Shown: positions 52,309-61,116, counted from the stretch's first letter. The stretch: 64,000 nucleotides of DNA from Pyrobaculum ferrireducens (GCF_000234805.1 NC_016645.1:844391-908390), one strand, 5' to 3'. Made by a program: numbers and translations. The notes: generated by a model from the sequence alone, not told the origin.

Positions 52309-52347
52309 TCCAACCTAAGGTCGTATATTAATTTTCCATGAGAGGGG

Positions 52348-52460
52348 GGTTTGCCTTAGTTTATTATCTTGTCGGCGATGTCGGGAGCAACGCGTCTCAA
52401 ATCTTGGGCGAAGGATTCAAGCCTATCGCAACACCCAGGTTATCAGTGTTGATAAAAATT
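52348..52460 (-). pseudogene. Remnant of a duplicated Trm112-like gene
   Basis: 52348-52421 matches the 3' end of the Trm112-like gene (48141-48215) at about 85%; translated it gives LESFAQDLRRVAPDIADKIIN and then TAA where the intact gene has CAA. 52427-52460 matches that gene's start/promoter region (48537-48577; AACACCCAG and GTTGATAAAAATTG). The middle of the gene is deleted. Like the intact copy it sits just upstream of a family A gene, so the unit Trm112-A-B was duplicated. Confidence 0.88.
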
Positions 52461-53633
52461 GCCGTGGGTGAATGTTTTGAATATCGACTGGGCCATCTCA
52501 ACCAGTTGCTGGGGGCCGTAGGCCTCGTCTGCGACGTCTCGGGGCGGCTCCTCGGCGAGGCTCACAAGCCCGGCGCGGGGGAGGCCGGCTCTGCGTATCT
52601 TTTCCACGGCCCGCCGCGCCTCTTGTCTAGATATGGGGCCTGTCTTGATTTCGTAACCCACGGCGCCTTCCGCAGTAATCACCACGGCGTCTATGTCTCC
52701 GTGTGAGAGGTAGGCTAGCTGGCCCCCCTTTGCCTCGGCTAGTAGCTCTCCTATGTTGAACTGTAGCTCCACGCCCCATGGGAGGGGGCCGGGGGCCCTG
52801 CCCTCTGATATGTGGTACTTGGCCTCGGCGTATAGGGCGAGGCGGAGGGGGGTGGAGGAGATGCGGTGGTAGCTCCTCTTAGAGCCGTATATGGGAATCT
52901 TCTCGACTAGCCCCATCTCAACGAGTCTGTTTAGATACGCGCTGGCGGTGGAGGCGGTGACGTCGAGGCCTCTCGCCGCGGCGTAGTTAGCCACCACGGC
53001 GGAGTTCCACTCCCCCTCTGCGAGGGCGGAGAGGACTACTTGATACAGCTTGGTGATGGTCCTCTCCTCTTCTGTAAACACCTCGCCGATGAGGCCCATG
53101 GCGGACATGTAGAGGGCGTATATCTTCTCCTCGGCCTCCCGCGGGTGGGCCACGATGGAGATAGTCCAGGGGTCGCGCCATAGCGCCGCCTTCTGGAAAT
53201 CTCTCAGCTGGGCTAGGGCATCTGCGTATTTGATCAAGCCCATTTTGTAGACGTCGAATAGCCCCAGGAGGGGGCTACGGGAGTCGAAGATTTTTCTAAG
53301 CATTCCGAAGCTGGAGCCGCTTATTATGAGTGAGCCGTGGGGATGGGCTGACGCGACCAGGTCCCAATACCTCTCGGGCACTCTCTGGAATTCGTCTACC
53401 ACGGCGGAGCCCCCCCTTTTCAACGTCTTTACCACCTCGCGCAGGGCCTCGTCGAGGCGCCAGAGGTCGTCGCCGATAAGCGCCTCGCCCGACCTAGTCA
53501 CAGTGATGTAGAGGTCGTACCTGGCGCAGTTCCTGAGAGTGAAGGTCTTCCCCACCTTCCTCCTCCCGTAGACCAACAGCCACCCGGCGGCCCCGGCCAC
53601 CCTCCCACACTCTCTTCTCTTAAGAATATTCAT
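52443..53633 (-). CDS. Archaeal AAA ATPase with DUF234-like C-terminal domain
   Basis: 396 residues: Walker A YGRRKVGKT (residues about 22-30), Walker B GSAVVDEFQRVP, sensor LIISGSSFGM, a winged-helix segment, and a C-terminal nuclease-like HGDIDAVVI...GYEIKTG (D...ExK) as in archaeal ATPase/DUF234 proteins. The 3' end lies in the duplicated Trm112 promoter sequence, which provides the stop (HGNFYQH), so the native C-terminus may be altered. The promoter overlaps a palindromic operator. Confidence 0.82.
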   Translation of the reverse strand: MNILKRRECGRVAGAAGWLLVYGRRKVGKTFTLRNCARYDLYITVTRSGEALIGDDLWRLDEALREVVKTLKRGGSAVVDEFQRVPERYWDLVASAHPHGSLIISGSSFGMLRKIFDSRSPLLGLFDVYKMGLIKYADALAQLRDFQKAALWRDPWTISIVAHPREAEEKIYALYMSAMGLIGEVFTEEERTITKLYQVVLSALAEGEWNSAVVANYAAARGLDVTASTASAYLNRLVEMGLVEKIPIYGSKRSYHRISSTPLRLALYAEAKYHISEGRAPGPLPWGVELQFNIGELLAEAKGGQLAYLSHGDIDAVVITAEGAVGYEIKTGPISRQEARRAVEKIRRAGLPRAGLVSLAEEPPRDVADEAYGPQQLVEMAQSIFKTFTHGNFYQH

Positions 53634-53648
53634 GTGAGAATATTCTCA
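53624..53648 (-). promoter_or_regulatory. Two GAATATTC palindromes at the ATPase start: operator candidate
   Basis: GAATATTC occurs at 53624-53631 and 53638-53645; the second is the core of the perfect 14-nt palindrome TGAGAATATTCTCA (53635-53648). It lies between a TATA-like box (TTTTTATA in - sense, about 53651-53659) and over the start codon at 53631-53633, where a repressor would block a leaderless transcript. Centres are 14 nt apart. Confidence 0.6.
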
Positions 53649-53660
53649 TGTGTATAAAAA

Positions 53661-54572
53661 CTATGCCGTGGCCACGGCTTGGTATAGCTTTCTGAAGACG
53701 GGGGTCCGCGGGGGCTGGGTCCACGACCTCGTCACTACCCAGGCGTTGACCAGGGCCCTGTATTCGAAGCTTGTTTTTATTCTCTCGTAGAAGCCGTCTA
53801 GCGCCGGGAACCCAGTCTCTCTTAGGAAGCTGTAAAGCTCCTCCAGCTCGCCGTCGCGGGGCTTGGCCCTGCCGAAGTTGACTGCTCTGTCTGTGACGTG
53901 CCTCTCGCCGCCGCCTGGGAGTATGACTTTGCCGTAGGCGGCTTTGAGGCGCCAGGTGGCGCTGTCCGTGCTGTCCACGCCCATGGCGTGGAGAATAGGC
54001 GTAACCGAGGGGCTACCCATCCCCAGGACATGGAGGGGCCCTCTGAACTCCCGCCTCGCCCTGGCTATAAGGCGGAGGGCGAGCATCCGCGATCCCTGCG
54101 GGGCGCCCCTGGTGATCAAGACGTAGGGCACCGCGGCGCCGATGGCGAGGGCGGGGGCGTCTACGTAGAGGCGGAGGTATCTGAAGAAGAGGGCCTCGTC
54201 TCTATACACGTGGAGTACTGGGACAACGCTGTCCCCCACGGCCCTCCTCAGCCTCACCCAGTTTCGGTATGTTTTTTCAAACTTCCTCTCGGCGACGTCG
54301 GGGGGGTCGCCTGGGGAGGGGGGCACGTCTAGGGAGAGGTAGAGCTGGGCGTCGACCCGCCTATATACCTCGGCTATCTTATCCACGTCTACGGAGAGGC
54401 CTTTTCTCAGTATCTGGTAGCCTCCGGAGTCTACCCAAAGCTCCCCTTCGTAGCCCAGCACGGCGCGGGGGTCCCTCCTAACCTCGAGCGCGTTGATCAT
54501 CAGCGCCGGGATGTCGAAGTAGAGCCACGGCCTCGGCACGGCGTTTATAGGCGTCCCCAGCACTATTCTCAC
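53661..54572 (-). CDS. TGT-like (tRNA-guanine transglycosylase family) protein
   Basis: 303 residues with WVDSGGYQI, VVPVLHVYRDE, AIGAAVPYV, LHVLGMGSPS and VDSTDSATWR: the strand-end motifs of the TGT TIM barrel with both Asp residues. The Cys-rich zinc site and PUA domain of tRNA-modifying TGT are not present. It could be a split archaeosine TGT or a paralogue such as the DNA-modifying DpdA group (DSxxW). Full-length barrel, intact. Confidence 0.75.
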   Translation of the reverse strand: MRIVLGTPINAVPRPWLYFDIPALMINALEVRRDPRAVLGYEGELWVDSGGYQILRKGLSVDVDKIAEVYRRVDAQLYLSLDVPPSPGDPPDVAERKFEKTYRNWVRLRRAVGDSVVPVLHVYRDEALFFRYLRLYVDAPALAIGAAVPYVLITRGAPQGSRMLALRLIARARREFRGPLHVLGMGSPSVTPILHAMGVDSTDSATWRLKAAYGKVILPGGGERHVTDRAVNFGRAKPRDGELEELYSFLRETGFPALDGFYERIKTSFEYRALVNAWVVTRSWTQPPRTPVFRKLYQAVATA

Positions 54573-54799
54573 TTTATTTTAGCTGTTGGACTTATAAAAC
54601 AGGTCCGTGGGGTAGACTGAAACTTTCAGCAAACTCCATGAGATAATATTTGTGTAATATCCCCACGCGGCGGTCAGCTAGGGCTAAGCCCCATCACCAC
54701 TCAACCTCTGCCGAACACATCACCGAAAAAAGACGGCGGCCTCTAATAAAAATCTTTCCGCGGCCGCGAAGTTTTAATACACGCCCCGAGGGGGACTGC

Positions 54800-55285
54800 G
54801 TGTTGCTCGTCGTAGTCAAGTCAGACAGTGAAGAGGTGGTGAAGAGGGCTAGGAGGGCCGTGGGGGGTTTAGAGCTACTCCCAGGCCTCTACCTCACCTG
54901 GACTCCCCGGGAGAGGCTGGCGAAGGCGGTGGAGGCCTTGAAGAGGGAGATCATCAAGCGGTGGGACGCCGAGGGCCGGGGGCCCACTCTAGAGGTCGCC
55001 GTGTTGCCGCTGACCGAGGAGCAGTACAGAGAGCTGAGGCCCATGGCGAGGGCAGTAATCGAGGAGGCGGCGGAGTCCCTCCTCGCCGAGATGGACAGGT
55101 TGCTGGAGGCCATGCGCTCAGGTAAGAGGCGCGGCGAGGGTCTGCTGGGGTGGTACCGCGACGTGGCCAGCCGCTACCAGAAGCTGGTAGACGCCTCCGT
55201 GGCCCTGGACATAGAGCCCACCGTAATGGGGAGGCTGAGGGAAAAATGGAAGGAGGTTTCCCTCGAGGCTGGACGCCTACGCTAG
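54800..55285 (+). CDS. Unknown helical protein, weakly ChrB-N-like
   Basis: 161 residues from GTG 54800; AGTTTTAATAC at 54770-54780 is the promoter for this leaderless start, and the longer frame upstream is not used. N-terminal alpha/beta part (LLVVVKSDSEEVVKRARRAVGGLELLPGLYLTW), then long amphipathic helices. The pattern recalls the N-terminal domain of ChrB-like proteins, but only weakly. The 3' end overlaps the convergent regulator gene by 9 nt. Confidence 0.6.
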   Translation: MLLVVVKSDSEEVVKRARRAVGGLELLPGLYLTWTPRERLAKAVEALKREIIKRWDAEGRGPTLEVAVLPLTEEQYRELRPMARAVIEEAAESLLAEMDRLLEAMRSGKRRGEGLLGWYRDVASRYQKLVDASVALDIEPTVMGRLREKWKEVSLEAGRLR

Positions 55286-56455
55286 ACGCGCCTCCACGAC
55301 GCCCCCAGCCACCTCCGCGTTTAGAGTCACGGTGCCCCGCCTCCCCGCCCTCGGCGGCGGCAACCTCGCCACGCCCCCCGCCACGTTGGAAACGGCGTTG
55401 AAGCCCACCTCCTCGGGCAGTCCCAGCTCAAGCTCCACCACCCCCCCGGCCGCCTCCACGTTGATTACGGACTCGCCGTCGAAGGGCTGGTAGCGTATCC
55501 TCCCGCCGAAGGCGCCCCCCGCGGCCTCCACGTCTATCCTCCCCGGCGCCGCGGCGACGTCCATCTCCACCGCCCCGCCCGTCACCTCCGCCTTCAACAC
55601 CTTGAGGTCCGCCTCCACGGAGACGTACCCACCGGCCACCTCGAGGACAAGCCTCTCCAGCCCCTCGGCCTTCGCCTCCACTTCGCAGTTCTCGACGGCT
55701 ATGCGGCCCTCCGCAATCTCGAAGTCGTCCTCAGACCTGCACCTGGCCACAACGAAGTTAGGCCCCCTGGACAGCTTCACACGGCCCCCAGCCACCTCCA
55801 GCTGGAGCGCGCCGTTGTGTTTAAACTCGCCCCGGTAAACCTCTCTGAGGGGGCCGCGTACGGCTCTGAAAGCCTTTAGCGGGGATAGGTAGGTGAGGGC
55901 CTCCAGCCCCAGCTTCAGCGCCGACGTCAACACCCCGCCGGTGGTGACGAGGGCGACGTCCCTAACCTTGACCTCGACGTACGGCCTCAGCTCCCTCGGC
56001 GTCTTCACAACCCCCACGTCTCTAATCTCCTCCACCACCTCGTAGAAGAGCTTTGGATCCACGTCTTTCCCAACCTCGACAATCGCCACGTCTTGGATCC
56101 TAATCCTCCGCCCCTCCCTCCTGGCCAACTCCAGAAGCGCGTTGTCGATCTTGAGGAGGGCCCTGTCGTGGAGGAGGATGTCCTCGGCCCTGGGGGCCGC
56201 CGGCTCGACTGGCCGCACTCCCTCCACCTCTTTTATTATCTTTACCGCCCTCTCGCCCGCATCTGTGAGCTGGTAGAAGCCCTTCTCGTTCTTCTCCACA
56301 AGCCCCGCAAGCTTCTTCAAGTGGAAGGCGAGGGTTGGGCTGTCCACCCCGGCCCCCTCCATGAGTTCGCTGTAGAGCCTCGGCCTCTCCGCCAGCAACT
56401 GCAGTATCTTCCGCCTGACCGGGTGTGACAAGGCCTCGAATACGTGTTCAGACAT
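55277..56455 (-). CDS. ArsR-like winged-helix protein fused to DUF4097-like beta domain
   Basis: 392 residues. The first 75 (VFEALSHPVRRKILQLLAERPRLYSELMEGAG, TLAFHLKKLAGLV) are an ArsR-type winged helix. The last 200 contain repeated GGxVxLxR / VEVAGGxVxVEA strands, as in DUF4097 beta-helix domains. A transcription regulator with a ligand- or assembly-sensing beta domain. No membrane helix. Divergent from the amidohydrolase. Confidence 0.78.
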   Translation of the reverse strand: MSEHVFEALSHPVRRKILQLLAERPRLYSELMEGAGVDSPTLAFHLKKLAGLVEKNEKGFYQLTDAGERAVKIIKEVEGVRPVEPAAPRAEDILLHDRALLKIDNALLELARREGRRIRIQDVAIVEVGKDVDPKLFYEVVEEIRDVGVVKTPRELRPYVEVKVRDVALVTTGGVLTSALKLGLEALTYLSPLKAFRAVRGPLREVYRGEFKHNGALQLEVAGGRVKLSRGPNFVVARCRSEDDFEIAEGRIAVENCEVEAKAEGLERLVLEVAGGYVSVEADLKVLKAEVTGGAVEMDVAAAPGRIDVEAAGGAFGGRIRYQPFDGESVINVEAAGGVVELELGLPEEVGFNAVSNVAGGVARLPPPRAGRRGTVTLNAEVAGGVVEARLA

Positions 56456-56581
56456 GGCTCTCTAAACACCTGTGGATATAAGCCGATTTGTCGAGGCCGC
56501 TCCACAAAGGCGGCGCGGCGCGGCGAGGTCTGTGTAAGTTGGAATTTACACTTCTTTATATGGTGGTTTTTTCGCTGGGGT

Positions 56582-57631
56582 GTGAGGTACAGGGCTAGGT
56601 ACGTCTTGGCGGGCGGGCTGGAGGTCGTAGAGGACGGGGTGGTCGAGGTGGACGACGCGGGGAGGGTAGTGGGGGTGGGGCGCTACACCGGGGGCGTCGC
56701 CGCCGATCTTGGCGCCGTCGTCTTGATGCCGATGCTTACCAACGCACACGTCCACGTCCTCGACGCGGTTTTGATGGACCGCGACGACCTCTACATAGAC
56801 GACCTCGTGGGGTGGCCCCACGGCGTGAAGTACCACGTGGTGAGGCAGTTAGTTAGGCGGGGGCGTCACATCTCCGTGCTGAGGCGGGTTGCGGAGAGGA
56901 TGAGGATGTACGGCGTCGGCTGCGCCGTCGTGTACGCGGAGTACGCCGCCCGCGACGTGGAGGAGGTTTTTAGGCAGTACGGGATAGAGGCGGTGGTTTT
57001 CCAAGAGGCGCACGGAGACTTCCCCAACTACCCCAACGTACAGGTGGCGTCCCCCCTGGACCACCCGCCGGAGTACCTCAGAGAGCTGAGGCGGAGGTAC
57101 AGGCTTCTGTCGACCCACGTCTCGGAAACCGCCGACTGCCACGAAGGCGGCGACCTCGACCTCGCGCTGAGGGTCATGGACGCCGACGTGTTGATCCACC
57201 TCGTCCACCTAACGCCGGAGGAGGCCGCCCAGATCCCGCCCGGCAAGACAGTCGTGGTCAATCCAAGGGCCAACGCCTACTTCGTAGGCCGCGTCGCGCC
57301 CGTGCCCCACCTCCTCCACCTAAAGCCGCTATTGGGGACCGACAACGTCTTTATGAATGAGCCAGACCCGTGGGCCGAGATGAAGTTTCTCCACGCCTAC
57401 GCCGCGGCGGCCGGCTGGCAACTCGCGGAGCGCGACATCTTGGCGATGGCGGCGCTGTGGCCCTGGGAGAAGCTGAGATGCAACCCCCCGATAGAGACTG
57501 GACAGCCCCTGAGGGCCCTCGCCGTGGCCGCCCCATACGCCGGAGACAAGATCTACAAATACCTCGTGAAGAGGGTATCCCACCGCGACCTCATCGCGGT
57601 GATAAAGGGGGATAGAGTCGAGGCGCTTTAA
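56582..57631 (+). CDS. Amidohydrolase-superfamily enzyme
   Basis: 349 residues from GTG 56582; CTTTATATGG about 25 nt upstream. Metal-site motifs: NAHVHVLD, STHVSET, LIHLVHLTP and GTDNVFMNEP, as in cytosine/guanine deaminase and chlorohydrolase-type enzymes. The N-terminal beta strand pair (YRARYVLAGGLEVVEDGVVEVDDAG) is typical. The substrate cannot be told; a deaminase of a nucleobase-like compound is likely. Confidence 0.85.
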   Translation: MRYRARYVLAGGLEVVEDGVVEVDDAGRVVGVGRYTGGVAADLGAVVLMPMLTNAHVHVLDAVLMDRDDLYIDDLVGWPHGVKYHVVRQLVRRGRHISVLRRVAERMRMYGVGCAVVYAEYAARDVEEVFRQYGIEAVVFQEAHGDFPNYPNVQVASPLDHPPEYLRELRRRYRLLSTHVSETADCHEGGDLDLALRVMDADVLIHLVHLTPEEAAQIPPGKTVVVNPRANAYFVGRVAPVPHLLHLKPLLGTDNVFMNEPDPWAEMKFLHAYAAAAGWQLAERDILAMAALWPWEKLRCNPPIETGQPLRALAVAAPYAGDKIYKYLVKRVSHRDLIAVIKGDRVEAL

Positions 57632-57643
57632 GAATCCGCCCGC

Positions 57644-57838
57644 CTACCCCTCCTTGTTGAATTTTCTAAGCAGAAGCGGCGCGGCGGCCCCCACCGCCAG
57701 CGCCACCAAAGAGATGGAGAGGTCCCTGGCGAATATCAGGGGATCCGTGGAGGGGGCAGACACGGCGCTTATCAACGAAAGCGCGCCTAGCGCCAGAGCC
57801 ACGGCGCTTAAGACGTAGATCAAAACACCCCTACTCAT
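57644..57838 (-). CDS. Small two-helix membrane protein
   Basis: 64 residues with two hydrophobic segments (VLIYVLSAVALALGALSLISAV; LSISLVALAVGAAAPLLL) and a charged C-terminus. No family recognised; short, so moderate confidence. It is convergent to the amidohydrolase. Confidence 0.5.
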   Translation of the reverse strand: MSRGVLIYVLSAVALALGALSLISAVSAPSTDPLIFARDLSISLVALAVGAAAPLLLRKFNKEG

Positions 57839-57947
57839 GTCAGCGCCTCCCCACCCCTATTTATTTGTTTCATGCCTTATAGACAGCACAAGCCGTCTAG
57901 AGACCAGAAGCCGCCGGAGGGCACTTGGGTCTCGCAAACGGCGGCGC

Positions 57948-58664
57948 CTATTTATGTAGATCATGCTGATTACCTTCCTTCCTATATTGCGAGAGTAGCG
58001 CATCTTCAAAGACGTCCTTGGCTTTACCCGCGGCGAAGTACAGCACGATGAGGAAGGCCAAGTCTAGTAGGTCAGAGATAAGACTTACGGGGGATAACAC
58101 CGCCGATAGTATTGTTAACAACGCCACAATGCCAAAGGTATCGACGTTGGTGTCGATCTCCACTTGCTTCCACACCCTATACCAAAACGCGCCAAATAAA
58201 ACGCCAACTAGCCATAAAACCAACCTGACGCCAAGATCAGACCCGGGCACAGGCGGCCTCTGCAAACCCCACGCAACGGAGATCAGATAAGCCGCCAACA
58301 CGACGCCGATCACCGGCATTGCGACGATGACAATTAGGAGCACGTAGGCCGCGTATCTATACAACACACTGTCGAAATTTCTATGCAGAAGGGAAAAAGC
58401 CCTCCACATTAAGTAGACTGGGTATGCCGAAGCTATGAACATTAGAGCTAGCCACACTGCAAAAGTGTACACGGAGAATATCGACGCAATGCCGAACAAA
58501 ACGCCAAAGATCAGTATTACGATGCCAGCCCCCACCGCCTTCTGCATCAACTCAAAGGCGTTGATTACCTCTCCATACTCCACTTGTGAACTCAGTCTAA
58601 ACTTTATAAAGTTGCGTCTGTAGGGGGTTATCTCACAGTAGTGCAGTGATGCGCCATACGGCAC
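57948..58664 (-). CDS. Multi-spanning membrane protein, DUF996-like
   Basis: 238 residues from GTG 58664, with GATATATG about 22 nt upstream. About six membrane helices (AVGAGIVILIFGVLFGIASIF, YVLLIVIVAMPVIGVVLAAYLI, LVLWLVGVLFGAFWY, IVALLTILSAVLSPVSLI), with FWYRVWKQVEIDTNVDTFG between helices, as in archaeal DUF996 proteins. Function unknown. Confidence 0.6.
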   Translation of the reverse strand: MPYGASLHYCEITPYRRNFIKFRLSSQVEYGEVINAFELMQKAVGAGIVILIFGVLFGIASIFSVYTFAVWLALMFIASAYPVYLMWRAFSLLHRNFDSVLYRYAAYVLLIVIVAMPVIGVVLAAYLISVAWGLQRPPVPGSDLGVRLVLWLVGVLFGAFWYRVWKQVEIDTNVDTFGIVALLTILSAVLSPVSLISDLLDLAFLIVLYFAAGKAKDVFEDALLSQYRKEGNQHDLHK

Positions 58665-58689
58665 GCATATATCTTCCCGCCAACTGCAT

Positions 58690-59088
58690 CTACTCAGCCG
58701 CCGCGGCTTCGCTTAGGAGGTGGAGTACCGTGTTTCTAAACCTCCTCGCGGCGTCCCAGAACCATATGAACAAGACTACTGCTGGGATTTGGAGATTTGG
58801 CACTAGGAAGAGCACAAGGGCAAGCGGCCAGGGCCACTCCGTGCTGACTTCTCCTTTCTTGCAGTTCACCACCACCGCCAGCGGTATGTACCCGCTTCTG
58901 GCGCGAAACGCCACGTAGTCTCCGAATTTAACCGTCCTCACGTCGTCGAACATGGCAGAGAGGGCCCTCTCGACGTCGCCGACTTCTCGGGGGCACTTCA
59001 CCGGTGTACGCACCGCCCTTGTGAGGATGGCGATGAGAATTATCGCAATGACGCCGGCGACGATCAGCCACTCTACGCCGGGTAGCAC
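58690..59088 (-). CDS. Membrane protein with two membrane regions, unknown
   Basis: 132 residues from GTG 59088; GGATAAATA about 25 nt upstream. N-terminal helix (WLIVAGVIAIILIAILT), a short domain with two Cys (VKCPREVG, VNCKKGE), then a hydrophobic hairpin (LALVLFLVPNLQIPAVVLFIWFW). No family recognised. Confidence 0.6.
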   Translation of the reverse strand: MLPGVEWLIVAGVIAIILIAILTRAVRTPVKCPREVGDVERALSAMFDDVRTVKFGDYVAFRARSGYIPLAVVVNCKKGEVSTEWPWPLALVLFLVPNLQIPAVVLFIWFWDAARRFRNTVLHLLSEAAAAE

Positions 59089-59159
59089 GTTGAACCTGGG
59101 GTGGTGGTATTTATCCTTTACCTCAAAGCTTATTACCCCCAGTCGTGTTTTGTATAAGC

Positions 59160-60044
59160 GTGATTGCGTGTGAAAACCTTGGGAGGCGGTACGGCGAGTT
59201 CTGGGCTCTGAGGGGGGTCACCTTCGAGGTTGGGAGGGGGGTGGTGCTTGGGGTGCTGGGGCCAAACGGGGCTGGCAAGACGACGTTGGTGCGCATCCTA
59301 ACTACGGAGCTCATGCCCTCCGAGGGTCGGGCCTCCGTGGCGGGCTTCGACGTGGTGGGGGAGGCGGAGAAGATCAGGCGGGTGGTGGCCGCCGTGCCTC
59401 AGGAGAGCAGGCCAATCGACTTCTTGACGCCCTACGAGTTTGTGCTTAGCTACCTCCTGCTTAGGGGGCTCTCCCTTAGGGAGGCTAGGCGGAGGGCCCG
59501 GGAGGCGCTGGAAGAGTTCGGCCTCTGGGAGGTGAGGGATCGGGAGGTGGATACCCTGTCGGGGGGTATGAAGAGGCGTGTCCTGATAGCCGCGGTCTTC
59601 GCGGCGGATGCAGACGTGGTGTTTCTCGACGAGCCCACCACGGGGCTTGACGTCTACTCCCGGAGGCTTGTGTGGAACTCCGTGGCGGAGATGAAGAGGA
59701 GGGGCTCCACGGTTGTGCTCACCACGCACTACGTGGAGGAGGCCGCCGCTCTGAGCGACGTTGTCCTCGTCCTGAGCGGGGGGCGTGTCGTGGACCTGGC
59801 CCCTCCGGAGAGGCTGGTGGAGAAGGTCCCCGGGAGGTACGTGGTGGAGGTCTACGGCGCCGACGGCGGGGTTGCTGAGGCTAAATCCGTCGTGGATATC
59901 GGGGGCAGGAGGCTGTACTACGTCGACTCCGCGCCAGCCTCCGCCGAGCTCACAAAGCTGGGGACTAGGGTGGTGGTTAGGCAGAAGTCGCTGGAGGACT
60001 ACGTATTGCTGACCGTGGGGGAGCTGGGCCATGAAGATAGTTAG
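59160..60044 (+). CDS. ABC-2 type exporter, ATP-binding subunit (second system)
   Basis: 294 residues from GTG 59160 (59145 possible). Walker A GPNGAGKTTL, signature LSGGMKRRVLIA, Walker B VVFLDEPTTGLD, switch LTTHYVEEAA, then a short C-terminal domain. Same class as the protein at 31701. AGCTTATTA about 25 nt upstream. Overlaps the permease gene by 14 nt. Confidence 0.92.
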   Translation: MIACENLGRRYGEFWALRGVTFEVGRGVVLGVLGPNGAGKTTLVRILTTELMPSEGRASVAGFDVVGEAEKIRRVVAAVPQESRPIDFLTPYEFVLSYLLLRGLSLREARRRAREALEEFGLWEVRDREVDTLSGGMKRRVLIAAVFAADADVVFLDEPTTGLDVYSRRLVWNSVAEMKRRGSTVVLTTHYVEEAAALSDVVLVLSGGRVVDLAPPERLVEKVPGRYVVEVYGADGGVAEAKSVVDIGGRRLYYVDSAPASAELTKLGTRVVVRQKSLEDYVLLTVGELGHEDS

Positions 60045-60756
60045 AGACGCCTTGGTGATCGCCTGGGTGAACGGCTGGATAGCGGCGGTGAGGGGGTGGA
60101 TATGGGTAGTGGCCAGCTCCGTTAGCCCCGTCTCCTTCCTCGTCATACTCTCCATATACGGAGGAGTGGAGGGGCTTAAGTGGGGCCTCGTGGGGGGCTT
60201 TATCTGGACCTTGGCCTCCAACGGCATCTCTCTCATAGGCGACGCCACCTACTACCGCCTCGGTGTTAAGTACCAGAGCATGTTGACCGCGGCGCCTGTA
60301 TCGCCCGTGGGCTACGCCCTGGGGCTGGCCCTAAGCTCTTTTATCTTCGCCCTCCCCACCTTGGCCGTGTACCTAGCCGTGATGCTGTGGCTGGGTTTGT
60401 GGATTCTGACGCCCACCGCCGTGTACGCCTTGGCGGCTCTCTGGCTGGCTTCGGCTGGCGTGGGGTTTACACTAGCCAGCTTTATACGTCATATGAGATA
60501 CGCCTGGTCTCTGCCGCAGATACTCACCGCGGTGTTTACGGTGGGCTCCCCAGTCTACTACCCGGCGACTCTCCTGCCGAGTCCCTACCTGGGCGTGGTT
60601 CTCCCGACCGGCGCGGCAGGCATAATTATACAACACGCCCTGGGCCTCGTTGAGTACGGCGGCGACTTGCTGGCGGCGGCCGCGGCGGCTCTGGCGGCTC
60701 AGAGCATGGCCGGGCTCTACTCGCTGGTGAAGCTGGCCCGCTGGAGACAGCCCTAG
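60031..60756 (+). CDS. ABC-2 type exporter, permease subunit (second system)
   Basis: 241 residues, six hydrophobic segments in ABC-2 order (VASSVSPVSFLVILSIYGG, GFIWTLASNGISLIG, ALGLALSSFIFALPTLAVYLAVMLWLGL, ALAALWLASAGVGFTLASFI, and a C-terminal Ala-rich helix). It pairs with the ATPase. The 3' end overlaps the convergent QueF-like gene by 4 nt. Confidence 0.88.
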   Translation: MKIVRDALVIAWVNGWIAAVRGWIWVVASSVSPVSFLVILSIYGGVEGLKWGLVGGFIWTLASNGISLIGDATYYRLGVKYQSMLTAAPVSPVGYALGLALSSFIFALPTLAVYLAVMLWLGLWILTPTAVYALAALWLASAGVGFTLASFIRHMRYAWSLPQILTAVFTVGSPVYYPATLLPSPYLGVVLPTGAAGIIIQHALGLVEYGGDLLAAAAAALAAQSMAGLYSLVKLARWRQP

Positions 60757-61082
60757 ATATACATGGCCTGTGCCCCGCCCGACTCGGCCACCACCTCGAT
60801 CTCCACGCCGGAGTAGTACGACTTCAAAATCACCTTGACGTAAGGCGGGTTGACAGCCGCCTTGACCTTTTCAAGGATGTCTACGGCGAGTTCTTCGTGA
60901 AGTATCTCGCGGCCCCGGTAGCTGTCTACAATTTTCTTAAACTCCTCAATGGCGAGGGCGGCTCCCCGGGGGATGTACTCCACGGTGATTTCAAAAGAGT
61001 CGATGGTTTTGCTAATGGGGCATATAGACTCCCCCCTTGTTTTTAGCCTAACGAGGTGGGGGTTTTTGGAGAGCTTAATCAC
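60753..61082 (-). CDS. queF-L: QueF-like archaeosine synthase
   Basis: QueF-like enzymes of Crenarchaeota turn preQ0 at tRNA position 15 into archaeosine. The 109-residue product has ESICPISKTIDSFEITVEYIP, the T-fold motif with the nucleophilic Cys and Asp/Glu substrate residues, and EEFKKIVDSYRGREILHEELAVDIL as in the family. Start GTG 61082. The length is that of the crenarchaeal unimodular form. Only the TGT-like gene at 53661 is a possible pathway neighbour. Confidence 0.85.
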   Translation of the reverse strand: MIKLSKNPHLVRLKTRGESICPISKTIDSFEITVEYIPRGAALAIEEFKKIVDSYRGREILHEELAVDILEKVKAAVNPPYVKVILKSYYSGVEIEVVAESGGAQAMYI

Positions 61083-61116
61083 GGCGTCTGGTTTCTACAT
61101 TTATTAAATTGTTGAG

